Shown here one piece after another: positions 21,948-29,976 of a stretch of DNA of 64,000 nucleotides (position 1 is the stretch's first letter; each line of letters starts with the position of its first letter). The stretch covers positions 1,364,001 to 1,428,000 of the forward strand of contig NZ_CP134876.1 of assembly GCF_032108445.1 (NCBI RefSeq), read 5' to 3'. Under the pieces are notes generated by a model. That model had not been told where the DNA came from, did not search any database, and was given only the letters and a program-made list of their open reading frames with translations. The translations under genes were made by a program, and so were the position numbers. The stretch comes from Micromonospora halotolerans (GTDB lineage: Bacteria; Actinomycetota; Actinomycetes; Mycobacteriales; Micromonosporaceae).

Positions 21948-22418
21948 ATGCCCTCCCCCGCGCTCGCCGCCCTGGACGCCGCCGGCCTGCCCTACCGGGT
22001 GATCCGGCACGGCCCGGTGCGCAGCCTCGCCGAGGCGGCCGCGGCGCGCGGCGTCGAGGTCCCCGACGTGGTCAAGACGATCGTGGTCCGGCGCGGCGAG
22101 GACGACCACCTGTTCGTGCTCACCCCCGGCGATCGGGTCGTCTCCTGGCCGAAGCTGCGCCACCTGCTCGGGGTGAGCCGCATGTCCATGCCGGACGCGG
22201 CGGCCGCCCGGGCGGTCACCGGCTACGAGCGGGGCACCATCACCCCGTTCGGCGCCAGCACCGCCTGGCCCGTGGTCGCCGACGAGCGGCTGCGCGGCCG
22301 GGAGATCACCCTCGGCGCGGGCGAGCACGGGGTGGCCGTCGCGGTCGACGCCGACGCCGCTCTCACCGCGCTCGACGCGACCGTCGCCGACGTCACCGAT
22401 CCGGAGCCGGCCCGCTGA
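21948..22418 (+). CDS. ybaK: YbaK/EbsC-family aminoacyl-tRNA deacylase
   Basis: A 156-residue YbaK/ProX-fold protein: [20 protein letters not shown] at residues 14-33, VVKTIVVRRGEDDHLFVLTP with the conserved lysine, and GYERGTITPFGASTAWPVV with the GxxxPFG signature. YbaK enzymes hydrolyse mischarged Cys-tRNA-Pro, and relatives edit other mischarged tRNAs; substrate choice cannot be read here. The ATG at 21948 gives the usual family length and follows a -10 element by 7 nt. It is divergent from the tms operon and followed 40 nt later by a DUF427 gene with its own promoter. Confidence 0.87.
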   Translation: MPSPALAALDAAGLPYRVIRHGPVRSLAEAAAARGVEVPDVVKTIVVRRGEDDHLFVLTPGDRVVSWPKLRHLLGVSRMSMPDAAAARAVTGYERGTITPFGASTAWPVVADERLRGREITLGAGEHGVAVAVDADAALTALDATVADVTDPEPAR

Positions 22419-22445
22419 ACGGTGGCCGCCGCCCGGCCGCCGGCA

Positions 22446-22451
22446 TAGCGT
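22446..22451 (+). promoter_or_regulatory. -10 element of leaderless DUF427 gene
   Basis: TAGCGT is placed exactly 7 nt before the ATG at 22459. It shows that this ATG, rather than the GTG at 22450 which lies inside the element, is the start. Confidence 0.5.
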
Positions 22452-22458
22452 GGACGGC

Positions 22459-22743
22459 ATGCCGAAAGCCGTCTGGAACGACCTGGTCGTCGCCGAGAGC
22501 GACGACACCGTGCTGGTCGAGGGCAACCACTACTTCCCCCGTTCGGCCCTGCGCGACGACCTGATCCGCGACTCCGACACCCACACGGTCTGCCCCTGGA
22601 AGGGCACCGCCTCCTACTACACGCTCGAACACGCGGGCGCCACCAGCCCGGACGCCGTCTGGTACTACCCGGACCCGAAGCCCGACGCGGAGATGGTGCG
22701 CGACCGGGTGGCGTTCTGGAAGGACGTACGGGTCGTCGACTGA
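22459..22743 (+). CDS. DUF427 domain protein
   Basis: A 94-residue protein covering one DUF427 domain: AVWNDLVVAESDDTVLVEGN, then YFPRSALRDDLIRDSDTHT, TVCPWKGTASYYTL and AVWYYPDPKPDAEMVRDRV. The HTVCPWKG-SYY block is the family signature. DUF427 proteins are small beta-rich folds of unknown biochemical role, widespread in actinobacteria. The start is set by the TAGCGT element 7 nt upstream. No operon partner is evident. Confidence 0.85.
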   Translation: MPKAVWNDLVVAESDDTVLVEGNHYFPRSALRDDLIRDSDTHTVCPWKGTASYYTLEHAGATSPDAVWYYPDPKPDAEMVRDRVAFWKDVRVVD

Positions 22744-22801
22744 GTCACCCCGCCGCCGGGGCGACTGGCTCCTGACCGTGCCGGTGGGCCAGGATGCCCC
22801 C

Positions 22802-23521
22802 ATGGCAGACCCACGCCCCGATCCGTCCGGCACCGTCTACGGCGGCCACCGTCCGGCCCGCCGCCGGCTGCCGCAGGACCCGCTGATGCGGATCGCGCTG
22901 GGCGTCGCCCTGGTCGGCGTACTCCTGGGGGTGTTCTTCGCCACCGGCGTGCTCGGCGGCGGCGGCGACCAGCCGGTGGTGCCGGCGGCGGCCGAGCCGA
23001 CCCCGGCGGCGAGCGAGTCGAGCGCGGCCGCGGCCACGACGGCGGCCGCCCCCACCACGGCGGCGCCCTCGCCGAGCACCGCGCCGACCACGCCGGCCGC
23101 CCCCGCGGCCACCCCGAAGGTGATCCGTGGCATCCCCTCCGGCCTCTGCGTCGGGGTGACCGGCGACGACCCCGAGGGCGCGAACGCCGCGCTGGCCGAC
23201 TGCACCGGCGGGCCGGAGCAGCAGTGGGTGGTCACCCCGGTGGCGGCCGACACCTACGTCCTGGTCAACGCGGCCAGCGGCAAGTGCCTGGACGTGTACG
23301 GGCAGAGCACCGACGACGGCACGGACCTGGTGCAGTGGTCCTGCAACGGGCAGGCCAACCAGCAGTGGAAGCTCCAGCCGACCGGGTCCGGCCCGGTGCT
23401 GCTGGTCGCCGTGCACAGCGGCAAGTGCGCGCAGGTCGACGACGCGGCCACCGAGGCCGGAAGCGAACTCGAACAGGCGCCCTGCAACGGCGCCCCCGAG
23501 CAGCAGTGGGCGGCCGGCTGA
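22802..23521 (+). CDS. Membrane-anchored ricin-type beta-trefoil lectin protein
   Basis: A 239-residue protein with a short cytoplasmic N-terminus, one membrane segment (about residues 30-50, LMRIALGVALVGVLLGVFFA), an Ala/Pro/Thr-rich linker (about 60-105) and a C-terminal ricin B lectin domain. The domain holds three QxW repeats (PEQQWVV, NQQWKLQP, EQQWAAG) and paired cysteines in each lobe. The lectin would face outward and bind carbohydrate, but no catalytic domain is attached. The ATG at 22802 is preferred to one eight codons upstream. It converges with an MFS gene that ends 5 bp away. Confidence 0.82.
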   Translation: MADPRPDPSGTVYGGHRPARRRLPQDPLMRIALGVALVGVLLGVFFATGVLGGGGDQPVVPAAAEPTPAASESSAAAATTAAAPTTAAPSPSTAPTTPAAPAATPKVIRGIPSGLCVGVTGDDPEGANAALADCTGGPEQQWVVTPVAADTYVLVNAASGKCLDVYGQSTDDGTDLVQWSCNGQANQQWKLQPTGSGPVLLVAVHSGKCAQVDDAATEAGSELEQAPCNGAPEQQWAAG

Positions 23522-23525
23522 CCGC

Positions 23526-24821
23526 TCAGCCCCGGTAGCTCCACGCCCGGCGGCCCACCGCCACGGGGAGGGCGAACGCGGGCTCGTCGCCCCGGCGGCG
23601 CAGCAGCAGGGAGAGGCCGGCCGCGCCGATCGACAGGGCGCCGGCCACGTACCAGGCCGCGGCGTAGTCGCCGAGCCGGTCGCGGACCAGGCCGGCCCCG
23701 GTCGCGGCGAGCGCCGCGCCGACCTGGTGGGCGGCGAACACCCAACCGAAGACCACCGCCCCCGACGCGCCGAACCACTCCCGGCACAGCGCCACGGTCG
23801 GCGGCACGGTGGCCACCCAGTCCAGGCCGTAGAAGACGATGAAGACCAGCATGCTCGGCCGGGCGGAGCCGGCGAAGAGGCTCGGCAGCACCAGCAGCGA
23901 GGCGCCGCGCAGCGCGTAGTAGGCGCCGAGCAGCAGCCGGCTGTCCACCCGGTCGGTGAGCCAGCCGGAGGCGACCGTGCCGGCGATGTCGAAGAGCCCG
24001 ACCAGGGCGAGCAGGCCGGCCGCGGTGGTCTCCGGCATGCCGTGGTCGTGCGCGGCCGGCACGAAGTGGGTGCCGACCAGGCCGTTGGTGGTCGCGCCGC
24101 AGATCGCGAAGCCGCCGGCCAGCAGCCAGAACGGCCGGGTCCGCGCGGCGGCGGCCAGCGCGCCGATCGCCCGGGCCGCCGCGCCGCCCGCCGGCGGCGC
24201 CGGGGGCACCACCCCGGTCGCGCCGTAGGCGGGCAGGTCGAGATCCGCCGGGTGCTCGCGGAGCAGCCACACCACCAGGGGTACGACCGCCAGCGCGGCC
24301 CCGGCCACGACCAGCGCCGCCACCCGCCAGCCGTGGTCGCGCACCAGCACGGCGACCAGCGGGAGGAAGACGAGTTGGCCGGCCGCCCCGCCCGCCGTGA
24401 GCACGCCGGTGACCAGGCCCCGGCGTTTGACGAACCAGCGCCCGGTGACCGTCGCCACGAAGGCCAGCGCCATCGAGCCGGTGCCCAGCCCGACCAGCAC
24501 GCCCCAGCAGAGGATCAGCTGCCAGCTCGCGGTCATCCCCACGGTCAGCGCGCTGCCCAGCGCCACCAGCACCAGCGCCCCGGCGACCACCCGGCGGATG
24601 CCGAACCGGTCCATCAGCGCGGCGGCGAACGGTGCGGTGAGCCCGTAGAGCATGAGGTTGACCGAGACGGCGGCGGAGATGGTGGCCAGCGGCCAGCCGA
24701 ACTCGGCGTGCAGCGGGTGCAGCAGCACCCCCGGGGTGGCGCGGAAGCCGGCCGCGCCGACCAGGGCGACGAACGAGACGCCGGCCACGAGCCAGGCCGG
24801 ATGCAGACGGTGTCGGGTCAC
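23526..24821 (-). CDS. MFS transporter
   Basis: A 431-residue major facilitator with 12 predicted helices. The signature after helix 2 reads MDRFGIRRVVAGALVLVALG. Helix 4-5 contains LILCWGVLVGLGTGSMALAF, and the second half has SGWLTDRVDSRLLLGAYYAL. Overall it resembles the oxalate:formate/monocarboxylate type (OFA/MCT-like, FRATPGVLLHPL near the start). The substrate is not inferable. The GTG at 24821 is chosen because the membrane region begins 10 residues later. It is divergent from a GlxA-type AraC regulator 70 bp away, which may control it. Confidence 0.85.
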   Translation of the reverse strand: MTRHRLHPAWLVAGVSFVALVGAAGFRATPGVLLHPLHAEFGWPLATISAAVSVNLMLYGLTAPFAAALMDRFGIRRVVAGALVLVALGSALTVGMTASWQLILCWGVLVGLGTGSMALAFVATVTGRWFVKRRGLVTGVLTAGGAAGQLVFLPLVAVLVRDHGWRVAALVVAGAALAVVPLVVWLLREHPADLDLPAYGATGVVPPAPPAGGAAARAIGALAAAARTRPFWLLAGGFAICGATTNGLVGTHFVPAAHDHGMPETTAAGLLALVGLFDIAGTVASGWLTDRVDSRLLLGAYYALRGASLLVLPSLFAGSARPSMLVFIVFYGLDWVATVPPTVALCREWFGASGAVVFGWVFAAHQVGAALAATGAGLVRDRLGDYAAAWYVAGALSIGAAGLSLLLRRRGDEPAFALPVAVGRRAWSYRG

Positions 24822-24891
24822 CCTCCGAGTCTCGGCGGGGCCGGTCGGCCCGACGAGTGGCCGGAAAGCCATCCTGCGCAATAATCGGGCC

Positions 24892-25863
24892 ATGGCTCCG
24901 CACCGCATCGCCGTCCTCGCCCTCGACGGGGTGGTCGGCCTCGACCTCGGCGCTCCGGCCCAGGTCTTCGGCACCGCCCGCACCGCCGACCACGCGCCAC
25001 CGCTCTACACCGTCGAGACCTGCACTCCCGGCGGGCGACCCGTGCGCAGCACGGCCGGCTTCCAGGTCCTCCCCGACCACGGCCTGGACCTGCTGGACTC
25101 CGCCGACACGGTGATCGTCCCCGGCGTCCACGACGGCACGCCGCTGACCGACGGGACGCTGGACCCGGAGGTGGCGGCGGCGCTCCGCACCGCCCACGAC
25201 CGGGGCGCCCGGATCATGTCGATCTGCACGGGCGCGTTCGTGCTGGCCGCCGCCGGCCTGCTCGACGGCCGCCCGGCCACCACCCACTGGGCGTACGCGG
25301 ACCGGTTCCGACGCCTGCACCCCGACGTGGCCCTCGACCCGGACGTGCTCTTCGTCGACGGCGGCGGGGTGCTCACCTCGGCCGGGGTGGCCGCCGGCAT
25401 CGACCTCTGCCTGCACGTCATCCGCACCGACCACGGCAGCGCCGTGGCCAACCGGTCGGCCCGGCGCTGCGTGGTCCCGCCCTGGCGCGACGGCGGCCAG
25501 GCCCAGTACATCGAGCGCCCGGTCCCCCGGACCACCGGGGTCGGTACCGCGGCCACCCGGGAATGGGCCCGGCAGCGGCTGCACGAACCGGTCGCCCTGC
25601 GCGAGCTGGCCGCCCACGCCCGGATGAGCGTCCGCACCTTCACCCGGCACTTCCGCTCGGAGACCGGGCTCAGCCCGGCGCAGTGGCTGCTCCAGCAGCG
25701 CACCGAGCACGCCCGGGTGCTGCTGGAGACCACGGACCTGACGGTCGACCAGATCGCGCGGCACGCCGGGTTCGGCACCACGGCCGCCCTGCGCCAGCAC
25801 TTCCACTCCCGGGTCGGGGTCGCCCCGACCGCCTACCGCCGCACCTTCCGCCCCACACCCTGA
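24892..25863 (+). CDS. GlxA-family AraC transcriptional regulator
   Basis: A 323-residue protein with an N-terminal DJ-1/PfpI amidotransferase-like domain (residues 1-180: RIAVLALDGVVGLDLGAPAQ, then RIMSICTGAFVLAAAGLLDG with the nucleophile-elbow Cys, TTHWAYADRF) and a C-terminal double HTH of AraC type (about 220-318: LHEPVALRELAAHARMSVRT, FTRHFRSETGLSPAQWLLQQ, TVDQIARHAGFGTTAALRQH). GlxA-like regulators usually sense small metabolites without enzymatic activity. The divergent MFS transporter is the probable target. The AATAAT hexamer 6 nt before the ATG suggests a leaderless start. Confidence 0.9.
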   Translation: MAPHRIAVLALDGVVGLDLGAPAQVFGTARTADHAPPLYTVETCTPGGRPVRSTAGFQVLPDHGLDLLDSADTVIVPGVHDGTPLTDGTLDPEVAAALRTAHDRGARIMSICTGAFVLAAAGLLDGRPATTHWAYADRFRRLHPDVALDPDVLFVDGGGVLTSAGVAAGIDLCLHVIRTDHGSAVANRSARRCVVPPWRDGGQAQYIERPVPRTTGVGTAATREWARQRLHEPVALRELAAHARMSVRTFTRHFRSETGLSPAQWLLQQRTEHARVLLETTDLTVDQIARHAGFGTTAALRQHFHSRVGVAPTAYRRTFRPTP

Positions 25864-25938
25864 GTCGCCTGTCCGCCGACGTGGTGCTGGCGCGGCTCGG
25901 TCCGGGCGCCGGCTCCGTCCTGTCGTGGCTCCGTGCGC

Positions 25939-26424
25939 TCAGGCGAGGTGGGGTTGCCGGCGGAGGGCGCGGAGCTGGGCCAGGTGCATGGGAAGGTGGA
26001 CGCGGGTGTGCAGGTCGAGCGCCCGGCCCCAGGGCAGGGACTCGTCCACGTCCAGGTCGAAGCCCTCCCGTAGCACGGTGTCCACCGGGGTCTCGGCGGC
26101 CGGGCCCAGCCGGTCGGCGAGGGCGCAGAGCTTCTGGCTGGTGGCCCGGAGCAACGCGGACAGCCCGTCCAGCCCGCCGCACTCCGAGACCAGCGCGTCG
26201 AGCTGCGGCCGGTGGATGGTCTCCAGGTCGTAGTAGGCGAACGGCGAGCCGACCAGCACCGCCTCGGTCGCCTCGCTCATCAACTCGTCGTTGGCGGCGA
26301 GGTGCGCCACGATCTGCTCGGCGCTCAACTCCCCGTCCGGGGGCGGCCCGAACCCGCCGCCGTCCACCTCCGTCAACACCGCCTCGTACGCCCGCCGCAA
26401 CGCCGCGGCGTCCACCTCGTCCAT
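25939..26424 (-). CDS. DinB-like four-helix bundle protein
   Basis: A 161-residue protein resembling DinB / mycothiol-dependent maleylpyruvate isomerase-like bundles. Histidines fall at the three positions where that fold binds metal: IVAHLAANDELMSEAT, then HRPQLDALV, and at the end LHTRVHLPMHLAQLRAL. Members include mycothiol S-transferases and many proteins without assigned activity; no specific reaction can be given. The ATG at 26424 is used; a TTG four codons upstream is possible. It is monocistronic, between a converging regulator and a terminator. Confidence 0.7.
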   Translation of the reverse strand: MDEVDAAALRRAYEAVLTEVDGGGFGPPPDGELSAEQIVAHLAANDELMSEATEAVLVGSPFAYYDLETIHRPQLDALVSECGGLDGLSALLRATSQKLCALADRLGPAAETPVDTVLREGFDLDVDESLPWGRALDLHTRVHLPMHLAQLRALRRQPHLA

Positions 26425-26545
26425 GCCCGCATCCAACCCCCGCCCCCGCCGACCGCACCGCGATTACCCCGTCCGCGTCACCCGGACGGGGCTTCCAACC
26501 TGCCGCGATCTTGGCAAGTTGCCGTTAACTACCTCGGAGACGCCG

Positions 26546-26577
26546 CTGGCCGGCACCCCGTTGGGGGTGCCGGCCAG
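26546..26577 (-). terminator. Hairpin terminator of the lysozyme-like gene
   Basis: The arms CTGGCCGGCACCCC (26546-26559) and GGGGTGCCGGCCAG (26564-26577) pair perfectly over 14 bp with a GTTG loop, 18 nt after the stop at 26595. Confidence 0.8.
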
Positions 26578-26594
26578 TGGTCGTGTTGTTCGGG

Positions 26595-27143
26595 TCAGCT
26601 GTTCCAGTGCTGGTGAACGATGTCGGTGGCCTGCTGCTCCCACTGGGCGTAGGCGTCCGGGTAGGCCGAGACCTGCACGGTCTGCGCGGCCTCGGTCAGC
26701 GGCATGGTCTCCCAGCCGTCGACCTGCTTCAGACCCTTCTCGAAGGCCAGGGTCGCGTACTCGGGGTTGGTGATCTGCTCCGGCGTACCCCAACCACTGG
26801 AGGGGCGCTGCTGGAACAGGCCCAGCGAGTCGTGGTCGTTGGCGTCGCCGAGGTGGCCGAGGTTCTCCAGCTTCGACTCCTGCAGGCTCGTGGCGATCGA
26901 GATCACCGCGGCCCGCTCGGGCAGACCGGCCTTCTTCGTCGCCGCGATGATCGCCTTAGCGTTCGCGATCTGCTCGTCGTTCAGATCGATGTGCGACTGG
27001 GCGCCCTGCACGGTCGCCACGGCGGCCGGCTTGGTGTCCACGGGGCGGGCGTCGGCGTGGGCGGCGACCGGACCGGCGAACACACCACCGGTGAAGGCCA
27101 GACCAGCAATACCCAGCACGCTCTTACGCAGCATCGTGTTCAT
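26595..27143 (-). CDS. Secreted lysozyme/transglycosylase-like cell-wall protein
   Basis: A 182-residue protein with a clear signal peptide (residues 1-30, MLRKSVLGIAGLAFTGGVFA, AAHA cleavage region). The mature part contains the actinobacterial lysozyme-like block ISIATSLQESKLENLGHLGD, then DHDSLGLFQQRPSSGWGTPE, and a terminal QTVQVSAYPDAYAQWEQQA. The Glu in LQES matches the catalytic acid of transglycosylase folds, so peptidoglycan cleavage during growth or germination is likely but unproven. The ATG at 27143 is the start; upstream in-frame codons would lack a signal sequence. The gene is preceded by a long, highly structured leader and ends in a strong terminator. Confidence 0.8.
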   Translation of the reverse strand: MNTMLRKSVLGIAGLAFTGGVFAGPVAAHADARPVDTKPAAVATVQGAQSHIDLNDEQIANAKAIIAATKKAGLPERAAVISIATSLQESKLENLGHLGDANDHDSLGLFQQRPSSGWGTPEQITNPEYATLAFEKGLKQVDGWETMPLTEAAQTVQVSAYPDAYAQWEQQATDIVHQHWNS

Positions 27144-27440
27144 GGGGGATGGCTCCATTCGGGGGTTGGCGCACACGCACCGACCGGGGGGTCGGCTGGG
27201 GGGTGTGCGCAAGCACCGTCAGGCGCTCAAGAAAGTCTCAAGGGGGATCATCGGCGGACGGGGCGGGGGCCTCTTCGTCGCGCCGGGACCATGTCCAACG
27301 ACCGACCAGCCACCATCATTCCCGGGAGCCGGGCACCCGCCTCGGCGGGCAGTCCCGCTCGGGGGTCCGCCTCGGCGGGCGGGTAGCGGGACCGGTCACC
27401 CCGTCGGGCGGGGCGTGGTCCTCGGTCGTGCACCAGGTAT
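27144..27440 (-). ncRNA. Candidate structured 5' leader (riboswitch-like)
   Basis: The roughly 290 nt before the lysozyme-like gene can fold into several GC-rich helices on the minus strand. The outer stem GTCCCGCT/AGCGGGAC (27392-27385 with 27359-27352) encloses a CCGCCGAGGCGG hairpin. A second copy of that hairpin follows, so a 14-nt element occurs at 27337-27350 and 27367-27380. A CCCGG/CCGGG hairpin comes next, then a GTGTGCGC/GCGCACAC stem (27203-27210 with 27169-27176) ending 25 nt before the ATG. Two CTTGAG motifs lie 11 bp apart (27226-27242). Actinobacterial cell-wall hydrolase genes often carry c-di-AMP riboswitches in this position, but the conserved sequence blocks of that class are not visible. 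Regulatory RNA is therefore a candidate call. Confidence 0.4.
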
Positions 27441-27466
27441 AACGACCCCCACCCACCCGGCATTCC
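27441..27466 (-). promoter_or_regulatory. Candidate ECF-type promoter of the structured leader
   Basis: On the minus strand GGAAT (27466-27462) and GTT (27443-27441) are separated by exactly 18 nt, the spacing of SigR/ECF-type promoters (GGAAT-N18-GTT). Transcription would begin near 27433 and include the whole structured leader. Short motifs can occur by chance. Confidence 0.35.
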
Positions 27467-27527
27467 ACCGCCGGGATGCCGCCGGTCACCCGCCGAACCG
27501 GACATCCCGCCCACATCCGGACGGTCG

Positions 27528-27578
27528 GTGGAACGGTATGGGTGTATCCCGGCCCCGGAGACACCCACAGCGTTCCAC
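27528..27578. repeat. Long imperfect inverted repeat
   Basis: GTGGAACG-GTA-TGGGTGT (27528-27545) pairs with ACACCCA-CAG-CGTTCCAC (27561-27578) around a 15-nt loop, with only the central 3 nt unpaired. It lies in noncoding sequence between the lysozyme-like gene and the VWA gene and is not adjacent to a stop codon. Confidence 0.6.
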
Positions 27579-27726
27579 TCACCGCCCGCGCCAGCGCCCG
27601 AAACGGACATCCACCCCAGGCTGGAACTGCCCGTGTCGGCGCAGCGTGATGACGTGGATGGATCGACGCGCTGGCCCCAGACCCACCCACGGGCCACCCA
27701 GCCACCCGCCCACCCAGCCCGGCCCG

Positions 27727-27795
27727 CTTTGCTCTGCAGCCATCCACGCACCACCTCCGCTCCGCGCCCGCTGCGTCGATGGCTGCAGAGCAAAG
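27727..27795. repeat. Perfect 18-bp inverted repeat
   Basis: CTTTGCTCTGCAGCCATC (27727-27744) and GATGGCTGCAGAGCAAAG (27778-27795) are exact reverse complements separated by 33 nt. The right arm is also the beginning of a three-copy direct repeat. Confidence 0.75.
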
Positions 27796-27967
27796 GCGGA
27801 CACGGAGCAACCCGCCCACGCCGCGCCGGCACCTGCCGTGTCGCGTGGATGGGTGCAGAGCAAAGGTGGACATGGAGCAACCCGCCCACCCGTCGCCACC
27901 TGCCGTGTCGCTGGAAGGCGGCAGAGCAAAGGCGGGCAGGGGGCACCCGCCCACCCGTGCCGGGACG
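27778..27967. repeat. Three-copy direct repeat, 66-70 bp period
   Basis: Copies begin at 27778, 27848 and 27914. Each contains GCAGAGCAAAGG (27785, 27855, 27921), then a GGACA-GGAGCAACCCGCCCAC-like block and, in the first two, ACCTGCCGTGTCGC. Copy 3 is shorter and more diverged. Frames across it have no start context and low-complexity translations, so I take the stretch 27441-28021 as noncoding. Confidence 0.7.
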
Positions 27968-28021
27968 ACGACCCGACCCCGGTCCTCGACCTGGCCTCAC
28001 GGGCGCACAGCGGCAGGACGC

Positions 28022-29974
28022 TCAGTGGCGGCCGTGGCGTGCGCGGAGGTAGTCGGAGACGACGTACTCGCCGAGGTCGTCGAGGTCGGGGGTGAACATC
28101 CGGCCCTTGGAGCGCCGAGCCACCGCGTCCACGAACCGCCGCAGGCCCGGGTCGTCGCCGAGCATGAACAGGTTCAGCGTGGCGCCGTACCGGGTCAGCT
28201 TGTCCACCTCGCGGATGGTCGCCTGGATGGTCTCCGGCAGCGGCGGCCAGTGGAAGTACGCCTCGCCGTCGGACGGGTCGAGGTGGGCGGTGGGCTCACC
28301 GTCGGTGACCACGAGCACGACCGGCTCGGCGCCCGGGTGCCGGCGCAGGTGCCGCCCGGCCAGCCGCAGCGCGTGCTGGAGGTTGGTGCCCTGCTCCATG
28401 TCGGGCTCCACCGCGGCCAGCTCCTGCTGGGTCAGCGGCATGGCCTCCCGGCCGAATCCGATGATCTGCAGGGCGTCCTGCGGGAAGCGGGTCGCCATGA
28501 GGTGCGAGAGGGCCAGCGCAGTCTGCTTCATCGGCCCCCAGCGCCCCTGGGAGATCATCGAGTACGACAGGTCGACGCAGAGCGCCACTGCCGCCGAGGC
28601 GCGCCGCTCGGTCTCCACGACCTCGAAGTCCTCGACGGCGAGCTGCACGGGCACCCGGGGGCCGGCCCGGCGGACGGCGCGGGTGAGGGTGCGCACCACG
28701 TCGAGGGGCTGCTCGTCGCCGTACTCCCACTGGCGGGAGGCGCCGCTCACCTCGCCGGCGGCGCCCGCGGAGCGCAGGTCGTGCTGGCCGCGGGGGCCGG
28801 CGGTCAGGTCGGCGAAGACCCGCCGCAGTGCGGTGCCGGCGAGCCGGCGCAGCGCCTTCGGGCTGAGCGTCAGCCCCTCGGCGTCCCGGGTCACCCAGCC
28901 CTGCCGGCGCAGCTCACGCTCCAGCTCCTGCAGCCGGCGTACGTCGTCGGCGGCGTCCCGGCCCAGCGTCCGGGCGACCGCCTCGACGTCGACGTCGTCC
29001 AGGGTGGCGCCGGGGTGGTCCTGGTCGAGGGAGTCGAGCAGCTCGTCCAGCTCGGCGATCTCGCCGAGCGCGCCGGTGGCCTCGCCGTAGCCGAGCTGCT
29101 GGTCGCCCCGGACCCGCTCGCCGCGGCGCCAGTTCAGGTCGGGGCGCAGCGACCGCAGGTGGTCGTCGAGCTGGGACAGTTCCCCGGCCAGCTGCTCGCC
29201 GAGGGACTGGCGCATGAGCCCGGCCAGTTCCTCGCGCTGGCGGTCGGACAGCGACCGCATGAGCCGCTCCCCCGCCGCCGACCGGCGGGCCAGCACGTCG
29301 ATCAGCTCGTCGACGTCCTTCGGCTGCTCCGGGAAGAACTCGCCGTGCCGGCGCATGAACTCGGCGAACGCGTCGGTGGTGTCCTCGGACCGGGCGTGCC
29401 GGGCGAGCAGGTCGTTGAGGTCGCGCATCATCTCGGCGAGCTGCCGCTGGGTGGCCGGGTCGCCGGCGGCCCGTGCCGCGTCGCGCAGCCCGGCGAAGCG
29501 CTGCTCCAGCACCTCGCCGCGCAGCCCGTCGAGGATCCGCTGGTAGCTGGCGCGTGCCTCGTCGCTGGCCCAGTCGTACCCGGACAGCTCCTCGACGGCG
29601 CGGGCCGTCGAGCGGGGCAGGTTGTCCAGCACCGCCTCGGCGAAGCGGGCGTCGTCGCCGTCCCGCCCGCGCAGCTCCTCCCGCTCGGCGGCGAGGGCCT
29701 GGTCGAGCAGCGCCTGAGCGCGGGTCACCGCGCCGTCCAGGTCGCCGCGGCGCAGCGCCTCCCGGCGCAGCCGGCGGGCCCGGGCGGCCAGGTCGTCCAG
29801 GCCGCCGCGCCCCTTCGGGCCGCGCCGCAGCAGGTCGCGCAGCGCCTCCCGCAGGCTGCCGCCGGCGAGGACCTCCGAGCCGACCGCGTCCACGGCGGCG
29901 CGTACGTCGTACGGCGGGGCGAGCGGGTCGGGCCCGCCGCGCCACTGCCCGTACCGGAACCGGTTGCCGGCCAC
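28022..29974 (-). CDS. VWA-domain partner of the MoxR-type AAA protein
   Basis: A 650-residue protein. About 440 residues are largely helical with many charged heptads (REALRDLLRRGPKGRGGLDD, QRQLAEMMRDLNDLLARHAR). A C-terminal von Willebrand A domain follows, with the MIDAS motif CVDLSYSMIS at about residue 460, an EQGTNLQHALRLA threonine site and VVLVVTDGEPT. MoxR AAA/VWA pairs act like magnesium-chelatase I/D subunits, remodelling or inserting metal into client proteins; the client here is unknown. The GTG at 29974 lies 2 nt after the AAA gene stop, so the two are coupled. A longer frame reaching 31120 only reads across the AAA gene in the wrong frame. Confidence 0.87.
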   Translation of the reverse strand: MAGNRFRYGQWRGGPDPLAPPYDVRAAVDAVGSEVLAGGSLREALRDLLRRGPKGRGGLDDLAARARRLRREALRRGDLDGAVTRAQALLDQALAAEREELRGRDGDDARFAEAVLDNLPRSTARAVEELSGYDWASDEARASYQRILDGLRGEVLEQRFAGLRDAARAAGDPATQRQLAEMMRDLNDLLARHARSEDTTDAFAEFMRRHGEFFPEQPKDVDELIDVLARRSAAGERLMRSLSDRQREELAGLMRQSLGEQLAGELSQLDDHLRSLRPDLNWRRGERVRGDQQLGYGEATGALGEIAELDELLDSLDQDHPGATLDDVDVEAVARTLGRDAADDVRRLQELERELRRQGWVTRDAEGLTLSPKALRRLAGTALRRVFADLTAGPRGQHDLRSAGAAGEVSGASRQWEYGDEQPLDVVRTLTRAVRRAGPRVPVQLAVEDFEVVETERRASAAVALCVDLSYSMISQGRWGPMKQTALALSHLMATRFPQDALQIIGFGREAMPLTQQELAAVEPDMEQGTNLQHALRLAGRHLRRHPGAEPVVLVVTDGEPTAHLDPSDGEAYFHWPPLPETIQATIREVDKLTRYGATLNLFMLGDDPGLRRFVDAVARRSKGRMFTPDLDDLGEYVVSDYLRARHGRH

Positions 29975-29976
29975 GG

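Noticed and set aside
27144..27440. Canonical c-di-AMP (ydaO) riboswitch
   Set aside because: Position and downstream gene type fit, but the conserved sequence blocks of the family cannot be found by eye, so it is reported only as a structured leader.
27441..28021. CRISPR array
   Set aside because: There are only three diverged direct copies with a 66-70 bp period and no uniform short repeat with unique spacers; no cas genes are near.
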